Origin: Candidatus Gastranaerophilales bacterium
Lineage (GTDB): Bacteria > Cyanobacteriota > Vampirovibrionia > Gastranaerophilales > Gastranaerophilaceae
Direction of reading: 5' to 3'
NCBI GenBank assembly: GCA_944323585.1
Contig: CALUTA010000090.1
Location: 1-6,369 of the forward strand
Length of the DNA stretch: 6,369 nt
The notes beneath the pieces were generated by a model, which saw only the letters and a list, made by a program, of their open reading frames with translations, had not been told where the DNA came from and made no database searches. Shown here piece by piece: positions 5,624 to 6,369 of this stretch; positions within the stretch are counted from its first letter, which is position 1; every line of letters starts with the position of its first letter. Both the position numbers and the translations under genes were made by a program.

Positions 5624-6369
5624 TATCTAACCTTATTTTTCGGGTCAAGAACATCTCTTATTGTATCACCGATAAGGTTAAAAGCCAACACCGCAACAAA
5701 AATTAAAAATCCCGGAGTCAAAAGCCATGGCCGTGAAATGATATTAGTAAATTCCTGCGCTTCTTTAAGCATATTTCCCCAGCTTGCGTCCGGCTGCTGG
5801 ATTCCGAGTCCCAAAAAGCTTAAGCCTGATTCCGAAAGAATATAAGAAGGCACCGATAATGTCATTGCAACGATTACAAAACTTGTTGTCTGCGGAAGGA
5901 TGTGTTTTATGATAATTCCAAGCCTTGACTGCCCGATAGAGCGGGCTGCCTGCACAAATTCCTGATTTTTAACGGAAAGAACCATGCCCCTTACAACCCT
6001 TGCAAACCCTGCCCAGCCGACCAGCGCAAGTATTATAACTATCAGCATAAACCTCTGGACACTTGTCATTCCTGACGGCAAGACAGAAGCTAGGATTATT
6101 AAAAGATAAAAGCTCGGAATTGACATAACGGCTTCTGCAAACCTCATCATAACAGTATCAACTTTTCCGCCGAAGTATCCTGAAATTCCGCCGTACAAAA
6201 GCCCTATCGGGAAAAGTACAAACAATGCCAGAAAACCGATTGTCATTGAAATTCTTCCGCCGAAAAGCAGTCTAGAAAATACATCCCGCCCGTTAATGTC
6301 TGTTCCGAGCAGAAATAATCTTCCGTCCTTATCTGTTGTCACAAGATGCCTTTTCATCGGGATAAGCCC
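5623..6369 (-). CDS. ABC transporter permease, OppC/DppC type, 5' end outside the window
   Basis: Inner-membrane permease of the peptide/nickel (Opp/Dpp) importer family. At least 248 residues are in the window: the frame stays open to the right edge. LLGTDINGRDVFSRLLFGGR normally follows a first membrane helix and periplasmic stretch, which are not present here, so the ATG at 6357 is probably internal. Visible are the BPD-type transmembrane region, the cytoplasmic EAA loop that docks the ATPase (QAARSIGQSRLGIIIKHILP, about 22 residues after RVVRGMVLS), SESGLSFLGLGIQQPDASWG, and the family-typical end FNLIGDTIRDVLDPK. The OppB-like partner and substrate-binding protein, and perhaps the ATPases, should lie further right; the ATPases are not downstream here. 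The substrate (peptide, nickel or other) cannot be told from the permease. Its stop overlaps the start of the mgtC-like gene. Confidence 0.93.
   Translation of the reverse strand, partial: GLIPMKRHLVTTDKDGRLFLLGTDINGRDVFSRLLFGGRISMTIGFLALFVLFPIGLLYGGISGYFGGKVDTVMMRFAEAVMSIPSFYLLIILASVLPSGMTSVQRFMLIVIILALVGWAGFARVVRGMVLSVKNQEFVQAARSIGQSRLGIIIKHILPQTTSFVIVAMTLSVPSYILSESGLSFLGLGIQQPDASWGNMLKEAQEFTNIISRPWLLTPGFLIFVAVLAFNLIGDTIRDVLDPKNKVR

Overview
The window looks like a piece of an AT-rich chromosome from an anaerobic, probably gut-associated bacterium. The best guess is the non-photosynthetic cyanobacterial relatives (Vampirovibrionia / Gastranaerophilales, 'Melainabacteria'). This rests on recollection of similar proteins starting with a SQARLL(T/S)ITAR block in that group, on the tryptophanyl-tRNA synthetase with a Thermotoga-type iron-sulfur cysteine motif, and on the style of the intergenic repeats. 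It is an inference and was not tested by any search; Elusimicrobia-like lineages are an alternative.

Layout. Positions 1-487 hold no gene. They are a mosaic of short intergenic repeat modules, followed by the promoter region of the first gene. Gene A (551-2251, +) encodes a 566-residue protein of unknown function. It ends at a strong hairpin (2273-2308) that has T-tracts on both sides, so it can also stop transcription coming from the convergent trpS. Positions 2344-2467 carry a second set of the same repeat modules. trpS (2476-3477, -) follows with its own promoter. A canonical terminator (3546-3570, -) separates it from gene B (3669-4793, -), a 374-residue homologue of gene A. Further right on the minus strand is an MgtC/SapB-type membrane protein (4901-5623). 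Its start codon overlaps the stop codon of an OppC/DppC-type ABC permease (5623-6369, running off the window edge).

How the genes relate. The permease and the mgtC-like gene form a translationally coupled pair, the tail of a peptide/nickel-type ABC transporter operon. No terminator is visible between mgtC and gene B, so gene B may be read both from its own promoter and by readthrough. Genes A and B are the point of interest. They share an N-terminal block of about 100 residues and a C-terminal block of about 130 residues ending in a long coiled coil, while the middle differs almost completely and accounts for the whole 192-residue length difference. Their upstream regions also share an 11-bp near-palindrome (TTTGTTACAAA) at nearly the same distance from the start (96 and 94 nt), a GTTAC...GAAAGGA leader around the ribosome binding site, and weak sigma-28-like boxes. 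Conserved helical ends, a variable middle and no signal peptide are the architecture of flagellin/hook-type axial proteins. This suggests, without proving it, a family of exported or surface-filament proteins under common control.
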